From contig DASVDH010000059.1 of the NCBI GenBank assembly GCA_036381195.1, positions 62,001-126,000 of the forward strand: DNA of 64,000 bases. The letters are read 5' to 3'. The notes beneath the pieces were generated by a model. That model was not told the DNA's origin. It was given only the letters and a program-made list of their open reading frames with translations, and searched no databases. This DNA comes from RSA9 sp036381195. Its GTDB lineage: Bacteria > Gemmatimonadota > Gemmatimonadetes > Longimicrobiales > RSA9. Shown in pieces: positions 33,739-42,343 of this stretch (position 1 is its first letter; the number at the start of each line of letters is the position of its first letter). Both the position numbers and the translations under genes were made by a program.

Positions 33739-35022
33739 TCACGACGTTGCCGCCAACGGCGCGCGCTGGTCATGCCGGCGGCAGCAAGGGCAGCCGTCGT
33801 CGCCCTCGCACACCAGCGTGTAGTCCTGATAGCGGCGGGCCGGTCGGAACCCCGCGTCCTCGATCAGCCGCCGGATCTCGGACTCCGGCATGATGAAATC
33901 GATCCCGGTCGCGCTGACCACGTTCTCCTCGATCATGAGGGAGCCGAAATCGTTCGCGCCGAAGCGCAGTGCGATCTGCGCCATCTTCGGACCCTGGGTC
34001 ACGTACGAGACCTGGAGGTTCTCGAAGTTGTCCAGGACCAGCCGGGACAGCGCCGTCACGCGCAGGTAGTCCATGCCCGTGCCCAGCGGGATCCCCCAAT
34101 CCTGCATCTCCGTGTGGAGTGGCTGGAAGGACCACGCGATGAAGGCGGTGTAGTGGCCGCGCCCCCGCGCCAGACTGCGCTCCTGCGAGGCACGCAGCTT
34201 GACCAGGTGCTCCAGCCGGTCGGCCCAGCTCTCCCCCACGCCGTACATCATGGTCGCGGTCGTGAGCAACCCGACCTCGTGGGCGGCCTCGTGGATCTCG
34301 AGCCAGCGATCCGCGTCGATCTTCTTCGGCGCGATGTAGTCCCGCACCGCATCCACCAGGATTTCGGCACCGGCACCCGGCATGGAATCCAGACCGGCCT
34401 CGTGCAGCTCGCGGAGGACTTCGTCGACCGGACGCTTGCTCACGCGGGCGATCAGGTCGATCTCGGACGCGCTGAACCCGTGCACGTGGATCGGATGGTG
34501 GTCCTTGATGTAGCGGAGCAGGTCGAGGTACCAATCGAACGGGAGGTACGGGTTGTGGCCGCCCTGCATCAGGATCTGCACCGCTCCGAGCTCCTTGGCC
34601 TCATCGATCTTGCGGCCGATCTCCTCGTAGCTGAGGACGTACGCCTCCTCGTCCTTCGGCCTGCGATAGAAGGCACAGAAGCGGCAGTCCGTGACGCACA
34701 GGTTCGTGTAGTTGATGTTCCGGTCCACGATGTAGCTGACGACGCCTTCGGGATGGCGCTCGCGCCGCACGGCGTCCGCGCGTGCTCCCAGCTCGAGGAG
34801 CGGCGTCGCCTCCAGCACCTCGAGCCACTCCGCGATCCGGTCCGCGTACGGCCTGCCCGCGACCGGTGCCGGCTCGTAGGCCGGGCGCGGCGTGCGGACA
34901 CGCGCGCCCATCGCGCCCGCCGGCGTGGGCGCGCGGCGGCGGGGAGCCACGGTGGTCAAGATCGGAAGGACCGACCCGCGGGGGGCGGAGGCGCCCGCTC
35001 CGTTGTCTCGCCCGTTCACCAT
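33739..35022 (-). CDS. mqnC: Cyclic dehypoxanthinyl futalosine synthase
   Basis: 427-aa radical SAM enzyme that cyclises dehypoxanthine futalosine in menaquinone synthesis. The cluster motif is C-x3-C-x2-C in YTNLCVTDCRFCAFYRR. QGGHNPYLPFDWY and the GLDSMPGAGAEIL block are typical. The C-terminus ends in an extra Cys group, CEGDDGCPCC, absent from most relatives I know. The first ~45 residues are Pro/Arg-rich; ATG 34911 (MGARVRTP) gives a more usual length and may be the true start. It overlaps mqnE by 7 nt. Confidence 0.93.
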   Translation of the reverse strand: MVNGRDNGAGASAPRGSVLPILTTVAPRRRAPTPAGAMGARVRTPRPAYEPAPVAGRPYADRIAEWLEVLEATPLLELGARADAVRRERHPEGVVSYIVDRNINYTNLCVTDCRFCAFYRRPKDEEAYVLSYEEIGRKIDEAKELGAVQILMQGGHNPYLPFDWYLDLLRYIKDHHPIHVHGFSASEIDLIARVSKRPVDEVLRELHEAGLDSMPGAGAEILVDAVRDYIAPKKIDADRWLEIHEAAHEVGLLTTATMMYGVGESWADRLEHLVKLRASQERSLARGRGHYTAFIAWSFQPLHTEMQDWGIPLGTGMDYLRVTALSRLVLDNFENLQVSYVTQGPKMAQIALRFGANDFGSLMIEENVVSATGIDFIMPESEIRRLIEDAGFRPARRYQDYTLVCEGDDGCPCCRRHDQRAPLAATS

Positions 35023-36155
35023 TCGCGCACCTCCCGGTACAGCGCATCCCGCTCGACGGGACGCTTGCCGGCATCCTTGATCAGCCGCACGATCTCCGGG
35101 AACGTGAGGCCCTGTGGCGTCCTGGCGCCCGCATCGTGGTAGATCCTCTCCCTGACGACCGTCCCCTCCAGGTCGTCGACGCCGAAGTGCAGCGCGATCT
35201 GGCTGACCTTCGGCGTGTTCATGATCCAGTGCGTCTTGATGTGCGGGATGTTGTCGAGGAAGAGCCGGCCGATCGCCAGGTTCTTGAGGTCGTCGAACCC
35301 CGTGGCCGCCGTGCCTTGCCGGCCGAGCCGCTCGCCGAGCTCGTTGTTGTCCGGATGGTAGGCCAGCGGGATGTAGGTGAGAAACCCGCCCGTCTCGTCC
35401 TGGAGCTCCCGCAGCATGAGCAGGTGGTCGACGCGGTCCGCGTAGGTTTCGACGTGCCCGTACAGCATCGTGCAGTTGCTGGGGATCCCCAGCCGGTGCG
35501 CGGTGCGGTGCACGTCGAGCCACTCCTCCGCCGGGAGCTTCCTGGGGGCGATCGTCCGACGCACGCCCTTGCCAAAGACCTCCGCGCCGCCGCCCGGCAT
35601 CGAATCGAGCCCCGCCGCCCTGAGGCGCAGGAGGACCTCCTCGACCGAGATCTTCTCGAGCCGCGCGAGATGCGCGATCTCGACGGCGGTGAGCGCCTTG
35701 ACCTCGACGCCTGGGTGCCGCTCCTTCAGGCCGCGGATCATCTCCTCGAAGTACGAGAGCCGCAGCTTGGGGTGGAGGCCGCCGACGATGTGGAACTCGC
35801 GGATCGGGGTGTCGCGAACCTGGTCGGCTTCGGCGAACACCTCCTCGAGCGTCATCGTGTACGCCCCGGCCTCCTTTGGCCGGCGCGCGAACGAGCAGAA
35901 CACGCAGGTCGCCCGCAGGATACAGATGTTCGTGGGGTTGATGTGCTGGTTGGCGACGAAGAAGACCCGGTCGCCGTTCTTGCGACGGTTGACCAGGTCG
36001 GCCAGGGCGCCGATGGCCAGCAGGTCGCGCGACTCGAAGAGGGCGATCCCGTCCTCCCGATCCAGGCGCTCGCCCGCCAGGACGCGCTCCACGATCGGCA
36101 TCAGCCGGGGGTCTGCCGGCCGGACTGCGAGGTCCTCCGATAGCGTCAGGGACAT
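35016..36155 (-). CDS. mqnE: Aminodeoxyfutalosine synthase
   Basis: 379-aa radical SAM enzyme that joins the MqnA product to SAM to form aminodeoxyfutalosine. The cluster-binding cysteines read NICILRATCVFCSF, that is C-x5-C-x2-C rather than the C-x3-C-x2-C seen in adjacent mqnC. HIVGGLHPKL, GLDSMPGGGAEVF and LGIPSNCTMLYGHVET blocks support this family. It heads the mqnE-mqnC-purE-ispF run. A TAGGCT hexamer lies upstream but no good -35, and the upstream stretch overlaps the fabF terminator. Confidence 0.9.
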   Translation of the reverse strand: MSLTLSEDLAVRPADPRLMPIVERVLAGERLDREDGIALFESRDLLAIGALADLVNRRKNGDRVFFVANQHINPTNICILRATCVFCSFARRPKEAGAYTMTLEEVFAEADQVRDTPIREFHIVGGLHPKLRLSYFEEMIRGLKERHPGVEVKALTAVEIAHLARLEKISVEEVLLRLRAAGLDSMPGGGAEVFGKGVRRTIAPRKLPAEEWLDVHRTAHRLGIPSNCTMLYGHVETYADRVDHLLMLRELQDETGGFLTYIPLAYHPDNNELGERLGRQGTAATGFDDLKNLAIGRLFLDNIPHIKTHWIMNTPKVSQIALHFGVDDLEGTVVRERIYHDAGARTPQGLTFPEIVRLIKDAGKRPVERDALYREVREW

Positions 36156-36200
36156 GAGCGTTCCGAGTCAGGGGCAGCGTAGCCTACAAGACGTGTGGAG

Positions 36201-36253
36201 CGAAAGAATACGGCGCCCGGTGGGGTGGGGCAAGCGACCCCCGCCGGGCGCCG
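36201..36253 (-). terminator. Intrinsic terminator of the fatty-acid operon
   Basis: A perfect 10-bp stem, CGGCGCCCGG (36211-36220) with CCGGGCGCCG (36244-36253), has further G/C pairing inside. Read on the minus strand it is followed by TATTCTTTCG. It starts about 25 nt after the fabF stop. Confidence 0.7.
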
Positions 36254-36277
36254 GCTGGCTGGGATCCTCCTCCAGCC

Positions 36278-37549
36278 CTACTCCCCCCTCCAGCGGCGCA
36301 GGGCCAGGCAGACATTGTGGCCGCCGAAGCCGAACGAGTTGCTGAGCGCGACGTCCACGGTACGCTCCAATCTCTGGTTGTGCGCGTAATTCAGGTCACA
36401 GTCCGGATCCGGCGTCGAGAAGTTGATGGTCGGCGGGATCTGGCCGGTGGCGCACACCCGGAGCGTGATGATCGCCTCCACCGCTCCCGCCGCGCCGAGC
36501 AGGTGGCCGGTCATCGACTTCGTCGAGCCCATGACCAGACGGTAGGCGTGGTCGCCGAAGACCGCCTTGACGGCGAGCGTCTCGTTCAGGTCGTTGGCCG
36601 GGGTCGAGGTCCCGTGCGCGTTGATGTAGTCGATGTCTTCCGGCGCGCAGCCCGCATCCTCGAGCGCCAGCCGCATGGCGAGCTGTGCGCCCGCTCCCTC
36701 CGGCGCCGGCGCCGTGAGGTGGTACGCGTCCGCCGTCTGCCCGACGCCGACGATCTCGCCCAGGATCTGCGCCCCGCGGTCCAGGGCGGACTCGAGCGAC
36801 TCCACGATCAACGCCCCCGACCCTTCGCCGAGCACGAACCCGTCTCGCTCCGCATCGAACGGCCGGCTCGCTGCTTCCGGGCAGTCGTTGCGCGTCGAGA
36901 GGGCCTTCATTGCCGCGAAGCCGGCCATGGTCAGCGGCGTCACGGTGGCTTCCGCCCCGCCCGCGATCATCAGATCCGCCTCGCCGCGCTGGACGATCCG
37001 GTAGGCGGCGCCGACCGCGTGGGCGCTGGAGGCACAGGCGGAAACCGTCGCGTAGTTCGGCCCGCGCAAGCCGTAGCGCATCGAGATCAGTCCGGCCGCG
37101 ATGTCCCCGATGAACATCGGCACGAAGAACGGGCTGATCCGCTGGGGCCCGCGCTCGAGCATCACGCGCGCCTGCTCCTCGAACGTCCGGATGCCCCCGA
37201 TGCCGCTGCCGATGATGACGCCGATCCGGTCCCGGTTCATCCGGGGCAGCCGCTGCGCCAGGCCGGCGTCGTCGACCGCCTGCTGCGCCGCCGCGACGGC
37301 GAACTGCGCGAACCGGTCCGTCCGGCGCACTTCCTTGCGGTCGAGGTACTGCTCGGGATCGAACCCCTTCACCTCGCACGCGAAGCGGACATCGAAGTCG
37401 TCCGTGGCCTCGAACTGCGTGATGGGGCCGGCCCCGCTCCTGCCCTCCAGGAGCGCGGCCCAACTGCTCCGCGTATCGTTACCCACCGGCGTGATGAGAC
37501 CCACGCCCGTGACCACGACCCGGTGTCCCGATCGGTTGCGCGTCTCCAT
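36278..37549 (-). CDS. fabF: 3-oxoacyl-ACP synthase II
   Basis: 423-aa condensing enzyme of fatty-acid elongation. The catalytic Cys is in VSACASSAHAVG and the two catalytic His in NAHGTSTPANDLNE and KSMTGHLLGAAGA. It starts with VVVTGVGLITPVGND and ends NSFGFGGHNVCLALRR, as FabF proteins do. Length is standard. It is the last gene of the yceD-rpmF-plsX-fabHDG-acpP-fabF operon, about 40 nt after acpP, followed by a strong terminator. Confidence 0.97.
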   Translation of the reverse strand: METRNRSGHRVVVTGVGLITPVGNDTRSSWAALLEGRSGAGPITQFEATDDFDVRFACEVKGFDPEQYLDRKEVRRTDRFAQFAVAAAQQAVDDAGLAQRLPRMNRDRIGVIIGSGIGGIRTFEEQARVMLERGPQRISPFFVPMFIGDIAAGLISMRYGLRGPNYATVSACASSAHAVGAAYRIVQRGEADLMIAGGAEATVTPLTMAGFAAMKALSTRNDCPEAASRPFDAERDGFVLGEGSGALIVESLESALDRGAQILGEIVGVGQTADAYHLTAPAPEGAGAQLAMRLALEDAGCAPEDIDYINAHGTSTPANDLNETLAVKAVFGDHAYRLVMGSTKSMTGHLLGAAGAVEAIITLRVCATGQIPPTINFSTPDPDCDLNYAHNQRLERTVDVALSNSFGFGGHNVCLALRRWRGE

Positions 37550-37589
37550 ACTCCATCTCCGCGACCGGGTTTGCCGCGCCGCCCCGGCC

Positions 37590-37832
37590 TCACTCGCCCT
37601 TGTGCTCCTTCAGGTAGCGGATCGCGTCAGCGACCGTCTGGAGCTGCTCCGCCTCCTCGTCCGGGATCTCCAGACCGAACTCCTCCTCGAACGCCATCAC
37701 CAGCTCCACGGTATCCAGCGAATCGGCTCCGAGATCTTCGACGAACGAGGCCTCCGGCGTCACCTTTTCCGGTTCGACGCCCAGCTCGTTGATGATGATC
37801 TCCTTGACCTTCGCCTCGATGTTGTCCGCCAT
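37590..37832 (-). CDS. acpP: Acyl carrier protein
   Basis: 80-aa acidic carrier protein. The 4'-phosphopantetheine Ser is in GADSLDTVELVMAFEEEFG, preceded by the usual helix-1 KVKEIIINELGVEPEKV. A GAGGGTG ribosome site sits before ATG 37832. The larger open frame upstream overlaps fabG and is not real. It lies between fabG and fabF, the conserved order. Confidence 0.97.
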   Translation of the reverse strand: MADNIEAKVKEIIINELGVEPEKVTPEASFVEDLGADSLDTVELVMAFEEEFGLEIPDEEAEQLQTVADAIRYLKEHKGE

Positions 37833-37855
37833 GATACACCCTCGCCGTTGGGGTC

Positions 37856-38614
37856 TCACATGACCATGCCACCATCGACCACGATGACCTGGCCGGTAAT
37901 GTAACTCGCTCCAGGGCCAGCCAGGAACCGGACCACGCCGGCGACGTCCGCCGCCGCCCCCAGACGCCCCAGGGGGATCTGCGCGGCCAGTTGCTCGCGC
38001 ACCTGCGGCGCCAGCACAGCCGTCATTTCCGTTTCGATGTACCCCGGCGCGACCGCATTGCACAACACGCCGCGCGAGGCCAGCTCCTTCGCCGCGGACT
38101 TGGTGAGCCCGACGAGGCCGGCCTTCGATGCCGCATAATTGGCCTGTCCCTTGTTGCCGACCAGGCCCACCACGCTCGTCACGTTGATGATCCGGCCGCT
38201 CCTGCGACGCATCATGCCACGTGCCGCCGCGCGCATCGTGTGGAACGCACCCTTCAGGTTCGTGCCCAGCACACGGTCCCATTCCTCGTCGCTGAGCCGG
38301 ACCAGCAGGTTGTCCTCCGTGATCCCGGCGTTGTTGACCAGGATCTCGATTGGGCCGAGATCCTCCTCCACCTGCTTCACCAGCGCATCGACGGCCGCAC
38401 CGTCGCTCACGTCGCAGGCGTAGCCCCGGTGCCCTGCCCCCGGCAGCTCCTCCGCGGCCGCCGCAGCCCGATCCGCGCTCCGGCCGACCGCGGCGACGCG
38501 CGCGCCCGCGCGCGCGAGCTCCTCCGCGATCGCCCGGCCGATCCCTCGCGTCGCCCCCGTCACCAGGGCCGTCCGTCCGGCCAGCTCCTGCGCTGCTTCG
38601 CGTCCCGGTTCCAT
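37856..38614 (-). CDS. fabG: 3-oxoacyl-ACP reductase
   Basis: 252-aa short-chain dehydrogenase, NADPH-dependent. The cofactor motif is TGATRGIGRAIAEELA, then NNAGIT, the catalytic Ser in NVTSVVGLVGNKGQ and YAASKAG with the Tyr and Lys, and the C-terminal YITGQVIVVDGGMVM. ATG 38614 shares one base with the fabD stop (TGATG). Placement in the fab operon confirms FabG over other SDRs. Confidence 0.97.
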   Translation of the reverse strand: MEPGREAAQELAGRTALVTGATRGIGRAIAEELARAGARVAAVGRSADRAAAAAEELPGAGHRGYACDVSDGAAVDALVKQVEEDLGPIEILVNNAGITEDNLLVRLSDEEWDRVLGTNLKGAFHTMRAAARGMMRRRSGRIINVTSVVGLVGNKGQANYAASKAGLVGLTKSAAKELASRGVLCNAVAPGYIETEMTAVLAPQVREQLAAQIPLGRLGAAADVAGVVRFLAGPGASYITGQVIVVDGGMVM

Positions 38615-39537
38615 CACGCGTCGATGAACCTCTCCACCTCTGCGGCGGTTCCAAGCGTCTGCGTTCGGGCGCCGGCATCGATCCGCTTGAGCAGGCCGCT
38701 CAGCACGGAGCCGGGACCGAGCTCCACGAAGTCCTGGACGCCCGCGGACAGGATCGCCCGCATGCACGCCGCCCAGCGCACCGGCGCCGTCAACTGTCGC
38801 AGCAGCAGCTCCCGTGCGGATGCGGCCTCCGTGACCGGCTCGGCAGTGACGTTGGACACCACCGGAAACCGGGGCGCCGCGAACCGCACCGATTCCAGCT
38901 TTTCGGCGAGGCCCGCCTCCGCGGTCGCCATCAACGGCGAGTGGAACGCGCCCGAGACGTTGAGCCGGAGCGCCCGGCGCGCGCCGGCTTCGCGGGCCAG
39001 CGCGATCGCGCGCTCCACGGCCGCGACATCGCCGCTGACGACCACCTGGCCCGGGGCGTTGTAATTCGCCGCGACACATTCCGCCTCGGGCGTCGAGGCC
39101 TCACGGCAAACACGCTCGACCGCCTCGTCCTCCAGGCCCAGGATGGCGGCCATGGTCCCCGGCCGTTCCTCGCCGCTGCGATGCATGAGCTCGCCGCGGC
39201 GGCGCACCAGCCGCACCGCATCCGCGAAATCGAGGCTTCCGGCCGCCACGTACGCGCTGAACTCGCCGAGCGAGTGGCCGGCGGCGAAGCGGATGTCCTC
39301 GAAGCGACGCGCAACGAGCCGGAACACGGCGATCGAGTGCACCAGGATGGCCGGCTGCGCGTTGTGCGTCGCGGTCAGCTCCTCCGCCGGCCCTTCCCAG
39401 GCGATGCGCGACAGCTCGACGCCGAGCGCCTCGTCCGCCTCGCGCCAGAGATCGCGCACCACGGCATGGCGCTCCGCGAGGTCGCGGGCCATGCCGACGT
39501 ACTGGGCGCCCTGGCCCGGAAACAAGAGCGCTACCAA
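38614..39537 (-). CDS. fabD: Malonyl-CoA:ACP transacylase
   Basis: 307-aa enzyme that loads malonate onto ACP. It begins LLFPGQGAQYVGM, has the nucleophile Ser in AAGHSLGEFSAY, the QVVVSGDVAAVE region and the catalytic His in SGAFHSPLM. VELGPGSVLSGLLKR closes the domain. Length is normal. It overlaps the fabH end by 7 nt and fabG by 1 nt. Confidence 0.97.
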   Translation of the reverse strand: MVALLFPGQGAQYVGMARDLAERHAVVRDLWREADEALGVELSRIAWEGPAEELTATHNAQPAILVHSIAVFRLVARRFEDIRFAAGHSLGEFSAYVAAGSLDFADAVRLVRRRGELMHRSGEERPGTMAAILGLEDEAVERVCREASTPEAECVAANYNAPGQVVVSGDVAAVERAIALAREAGARRALRLNVSGAFHSPLMATAEAGLAEKLESVRFAAPRFPVVSNVTAEPVTEAASARELLLRQLTAPVRWAACMRAILSAGVQDFVELGPGSVLSGLLKRIDAGARTQTLGTAAEVERFIDA

Positions 39538-40523
39538 CGCAGGACCGCCGAGCCCCAGGTGAAGCCCGCGCCGAACGCGACGAGAAGCACGTTGTCCCCC
39601 GGCTTGAGCCGCCCCTGCTCCTGCGCCTCGTCGAGCGCGATCGGCACCGTGGCCGAGCTCATGTTGCCGTACCGGTCCACGTTGACGAAGACCTTTTCCA
39701 TGGGGATGCCCGCGTACCGGGCGGTCGCCTCGATGATCCGGATGTTGGCCTGGTGGGGGACGAACAGATCGATGTCCTTCCCCGTCATGCCGGCTCGCAG
39801 GAGGGCCTGATCGGCGGCTTCCGCCATCGAGCGCACGGCCGCCTTGAAGACCTCCCGGCCGGCCATCTTGACCAGGTGCATCCGCTCCTCGAGCAGACCC
39901 TGGTCCAGCGGCATCTTCACTCCGCCGGCCGGTCGCCAGAGGAGCTCGGCGAGACTGCCGTCCGAGCGGATGAACTGGGAGATGAGGCCGCGGCCGTTGG
40001 TGGAACGGCGCACCACCGCTGCGCCCGCGCCGTCGCCGAACAGCACGCAGGTCGAGCGGTCCGTCCAGTCGGTGATCCCGCTCATCTTCTCCGTCGAGAC
40101 GACGAGCGCGATTTCGCCCCGCCCGGCGGCGAGGTAGCCCTCGGCGACGGCGAGGGCGTAGATGAAGCCGGAGCAGGCGGCGGAGATGTCGAACGCGGCC
40201 GCGTTGGTCGCCCCAAGGAGGGACTGCAGATCGCAGGCGGTGGCCGGCAGCAGGCGGTCAGGCGTGGCCGTCGCCACCACGATGAGGTCGACCTCGCCGG
40301 GATGGATCTGCGCCCGGCACATCGCGATGCGCGCGGCCTCGGCACCCATCTCTGCGCAGCCCACCTCGAGCGGCGCGATGCGCCGCTCCCGGATCCCGGT
40401 CCGCTCCCGGATCCACTCATCCGACGTGTCCACCATCCGCTCGAGCTCGGCGTTCGTCATCACCCGCTCGGGCAGATAGCGACCCGTGGAGACGATCTCG
40501 ACCAGCGGCTTGGGACCCTTCAT
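39531..40523 (-). CDS. fabH: 3-oxoacyl-ACP synthase III
   Basis: 330-aa initiating condensing enzyme. The catalytic Cys is in DISAACSGFIYALA, His in FVPHQANIRII, and Asn in VDRYGNMSSATVPIAL. TDRSTCVLFGDGAGAAVV and a C-terminal FGAGFTWGSAVLRW are typical. ATG 40523 overlaps the plsX stop (ATGA). It uses acetyl-CoA or a branched primer; the sequence does not decide which. Confidence 0.96.
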   Translation of the reverse strand: MKGPKPLVEIVSTGRYLPERVMTNAELERMVDTSDEWIRERTGIRERRIAPLEVGCAEMGAEAARIAMCRAQIHPGEVDLIVVATATPDRLLPATACDLQSLLGATNAAAFDISAACSGFIYALAVAEGYLAAGRGEIALVVSTEKMSGITDWTDRSTCVLFGDGAGAAVVRRSTNGRGLISQFIRSDGSLAELLWRPAGGVKMPLDQGLLEERMHLVKMAGREVFKAAVRSMAEAADQALLRAGMTGKDIDLFVPHQANIRIIEATARYAGIPMEKVFVNVDRYGNMSSATVPIALDEAQEQGRLKPGDNVLLVAFGAGFTWGSAVLRW

Positions 40524-41566
40524 GCGCCCTCCGCGAGGCGTTCCTTTGGCGATGTGTTCGTGTCCGGCGGCAGCGCGGCGGCGCCGTTGGTCGGCAGCGC
40601 GCCGAGCTCGCGGCGGATGTGGCCCAGCATGCGAGCTCCGACGGCCTGACTGGCCACGCGGATCGCGTTCTTGATCGCGCGCGGCGGGGACTCGCCGTGA
40701 CAGACGATGGAGATGCCGTTGACCCCGAGCAGCGGCGCCCCGCCGTACTCCGTGTAATCCAGTACCCGCGCGACCCGCTCCAGGTGCACCTCGGTCCCCT
40801 TCTCCGCCAGCTCCCGGGCGATGAGCTGGTACACAAAGCCCGCGACGGACTCGTAGAACTTCAGCAGCACGTTGCCGGCGAAGCCATCCGTGACCAGGAC
40901 ATCGCAAACGCCGGAGATGATGTCGCGGCCCTCGATGTTGCCGACGAAATTGAGCCCGCTCCGCTGCAGGAGGCCGTAGGTCTCCACGGCGAGCTCGTTC
41001 CCCTTCTCCGGCTCCTCTCCGATGTTCAGGAGGCCCACGCGCGGGCTGGGACGGCGCAGGACGTCCTCCGCGTACACGGCGCCCAGACGAGCGAACTGGA
41101 GGAGGTGGCCGGGCTTGCTGTCCACGTTCGCCCCCGCATCGACGAGGACGACCGGGTCCTGTGCAGTCGGCAGGACGGCCGCGACGGTCGGCCGATCGAC
41201 ACCGGGGACAGCGCGCAGGATGAGCAGCGACGCCGCCATCACGGCCCCCGTCGAGCCCGCGCTCACGAACGCGTCCGCCTTGCCCTCTCGCTGCAGCTTG
41301 AGGCCGGCGACGATCGAGGACTGCGGCTTGCGCCGCACCGCGGTCGCCGGCGGCTCGCCGGGCTCGATCCGGTCCGGGGCATGCACGATGTGCAGCCGCT
41401 CCGGCGCCGTCTCGCCGCAGCGCGTCAGCTCCGCCTCGATCTTGTCACGATCGCCAACGAGCACCAGCTCGAAGTCGTCCGCGAGCTCGCGCAACGCCTC
41501 GATCGCCCCCTCCACCTCCACGGTCGGGTGGCGATCCGTGCCCATGGCGTCCAGCGCGATGCGCAA
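40520..41566 (-). CDS. plsX: Phosphate acyltransferase PlsX
   Basis: 348-aa peripheral membrane enzyme that makes acyl phosphate from acyl-ACP for phospholipid synthesis. The start is TTG 41566, giving (M)RIALDAMGTDRHP, the family's N-terminus; an AGGGGG site lies 4 nt upstream and overlaps the rpmF stop. A later ATG would delete the conserved start. VSAGSTGAVMAASLL, NIGEEPEKGNELAVE and VTDGFAGNVLLKFYE are PlsX blocks. The gene sits between rpmF and fabH as usual. Confidence 0.94.
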   Translation of the reverse strand: MRIALDAMGTDRHPTVEVEGAIEALRELADDFELVLVGDRDKIEAELTRCGETAPERLHIVHAPDRIEPGEPPATAVRRKPQSSIVAGLKLQREGKADAFVSAGSTGAVMAASLLILRAVPGVDRPTVAAVLPTAQDPVVLVDAGANVDSKPGHLLQFARLGAVYAEDVLRRPSPRVGLLNIGEEPEKGNELAVETYGLLQRSGLNFVGNIEGRDIISGVCDVLVTDGFAGNVLLKFYESVAGFVYQLIARELAEKGTEVHLERVARVLDYTEYGGAPLLGVNGISIVCHGESPPRAIKNAIRVASQAVGARMLGHIRRELGALPTNGAAALPPDTNTSPKERLAEGA

Positions 41567-41574
41567 CCGGCCCC

Positions 41575-41757
41575 CTAGACCTGCTCGACTTCGATGACCT
41601 GCTCGCCGCGGTACGTCCCGCACGTCGGACACACGCGGTGCGGGAGCTTGGGGTCCCCGCAGCGCGGGCACGGGACGAGCGCGGGGAGCGGCGCCTTGTA
41701 GTGCGTGCGGCGCTTCCGCTTGCGCTGCTTCGATACCTTCTTCTTGGGGACGGCCAT
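41575..41757 (-). CDS. rpmF: 50S ribosomal protein L32
   Basis: 60-aa ribosomal protein. It begins MAVPKKKVSKQRKRKRRTHY as L32 does and carries a zinc-binding set in CPRCGDPKLPHRVCPTC, the zinc-containing (C+) form. It lies between yceD and plsX, the conserved order. A zinc-dependent form may be replaced under zinc limitation by a paralogue, which is not seen here. Confidence 0.97.
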   Translation of the reverse strand: MAVPKKKVSKQRKRKRRTHYKAPLPALVPCPRCGDPKLPHRVCPTCGTYRGEQVIEVEQV

Positions 41758-41770
41758 GATGCCTCCGTGA

Positions 41771-42280
41771 TCAGTCGAACTTCATACGCCGCAACTCGGC
41801 CCAGCGCTCGTCGCCCGTGGGGATCGTGCAGCCGCAGCTCCCCTCGTTGAGGTTGGCTCCACAGCGGGGACACAGGCCCCGGCAGGCCTCGCGGCAGACC
41901 GGGTACGGCGGCACGGCAAGCAGGACGTGCTCCCGGACCGGCTCGGCGAGATCGAGCCAGCGCGTGCCGGCTGGCAGCGGGTACACCTCGTGACGCTCCG
42001 CCTCCGCCTGCCCGACGCCCGCACGGAAAACGAGCGACACCGGCTCATCCACCTCCGCGAGCACGGTGACCAGGCAACGCCGGCACTCCACCTCGACGCA
42101 CGTACGCAGCCGGCCGCGCACGACGACATCGGGACCGGACTGCTGCGCCTCGAGCCGGGCCTCGAGAGGCCGGGTGAGACGCAGCCCGGTATCGGCCCAG
42201 ATCGGGCTGTCCGCCGGAACGCGGTCTTCGATCCGGATGCGCCTCTCGCGCTGCAACCGGAGGAGATCGAGTTCCAGCAT
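41771..42280 (-). CDS. yceD: YceD/DUF177 family protein
   Basis: 169 aa. The DUF177 family is linked to 23S rRNA accumulation and is almost always encoded next to rpmF. Conserved features are CRRCL in the middle and the C-terminal CREACRGLCPRCGANLNEGSC cysteine cluster (in parts), likely zinc-binding. ATG 42280 (MLELDLLRL) is preferred over TTG 42286: no Shine-Dalgarno precedes either, and the predicted promoter puts transcription start almost at the ATG, suggesting a leaderless message. First gene of the fatty-acid operon. Confidence 0.88.
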   Translation of the reverse strand: MLELDLLRLQRERRIRIEDRVPADSPIWADTGLRLTRPLEARLEAQQSGPDVVVRGRLRTCVEVECRRCLVTVLAEVDEPVSLVFRAGVGQAEAERHEVYPLPAGTRWLDLAEPVREHVLLAVPPYPVCREACRGLCPRCGANLNEGSCGCTIPTGDERWAELRRMKFD

Positions 42281-42288
42281 AGCCAAAT

Positions 42289-42317
42289 AAGATGGGCAGC
42301 GCGCGGTTCCATGTCAA
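42289..42317 (-). promoter_or_regulatory. Candidate promoter of the yceD-rpmF-plsX-fab operon
   Basis: On the minus strand a perfect TTGACA (42312-42317) is followed after 17 nt by CATCTT (42289-42294), inside the 63-nt gap between ndk and yceD. Start of transcription would fall within a few bases of the yceD ATG at 42280. Confidence 0.5.
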
Positions 42318-42343
42318 CCGATCGCCGCCCAGTCGCTCCCGCC

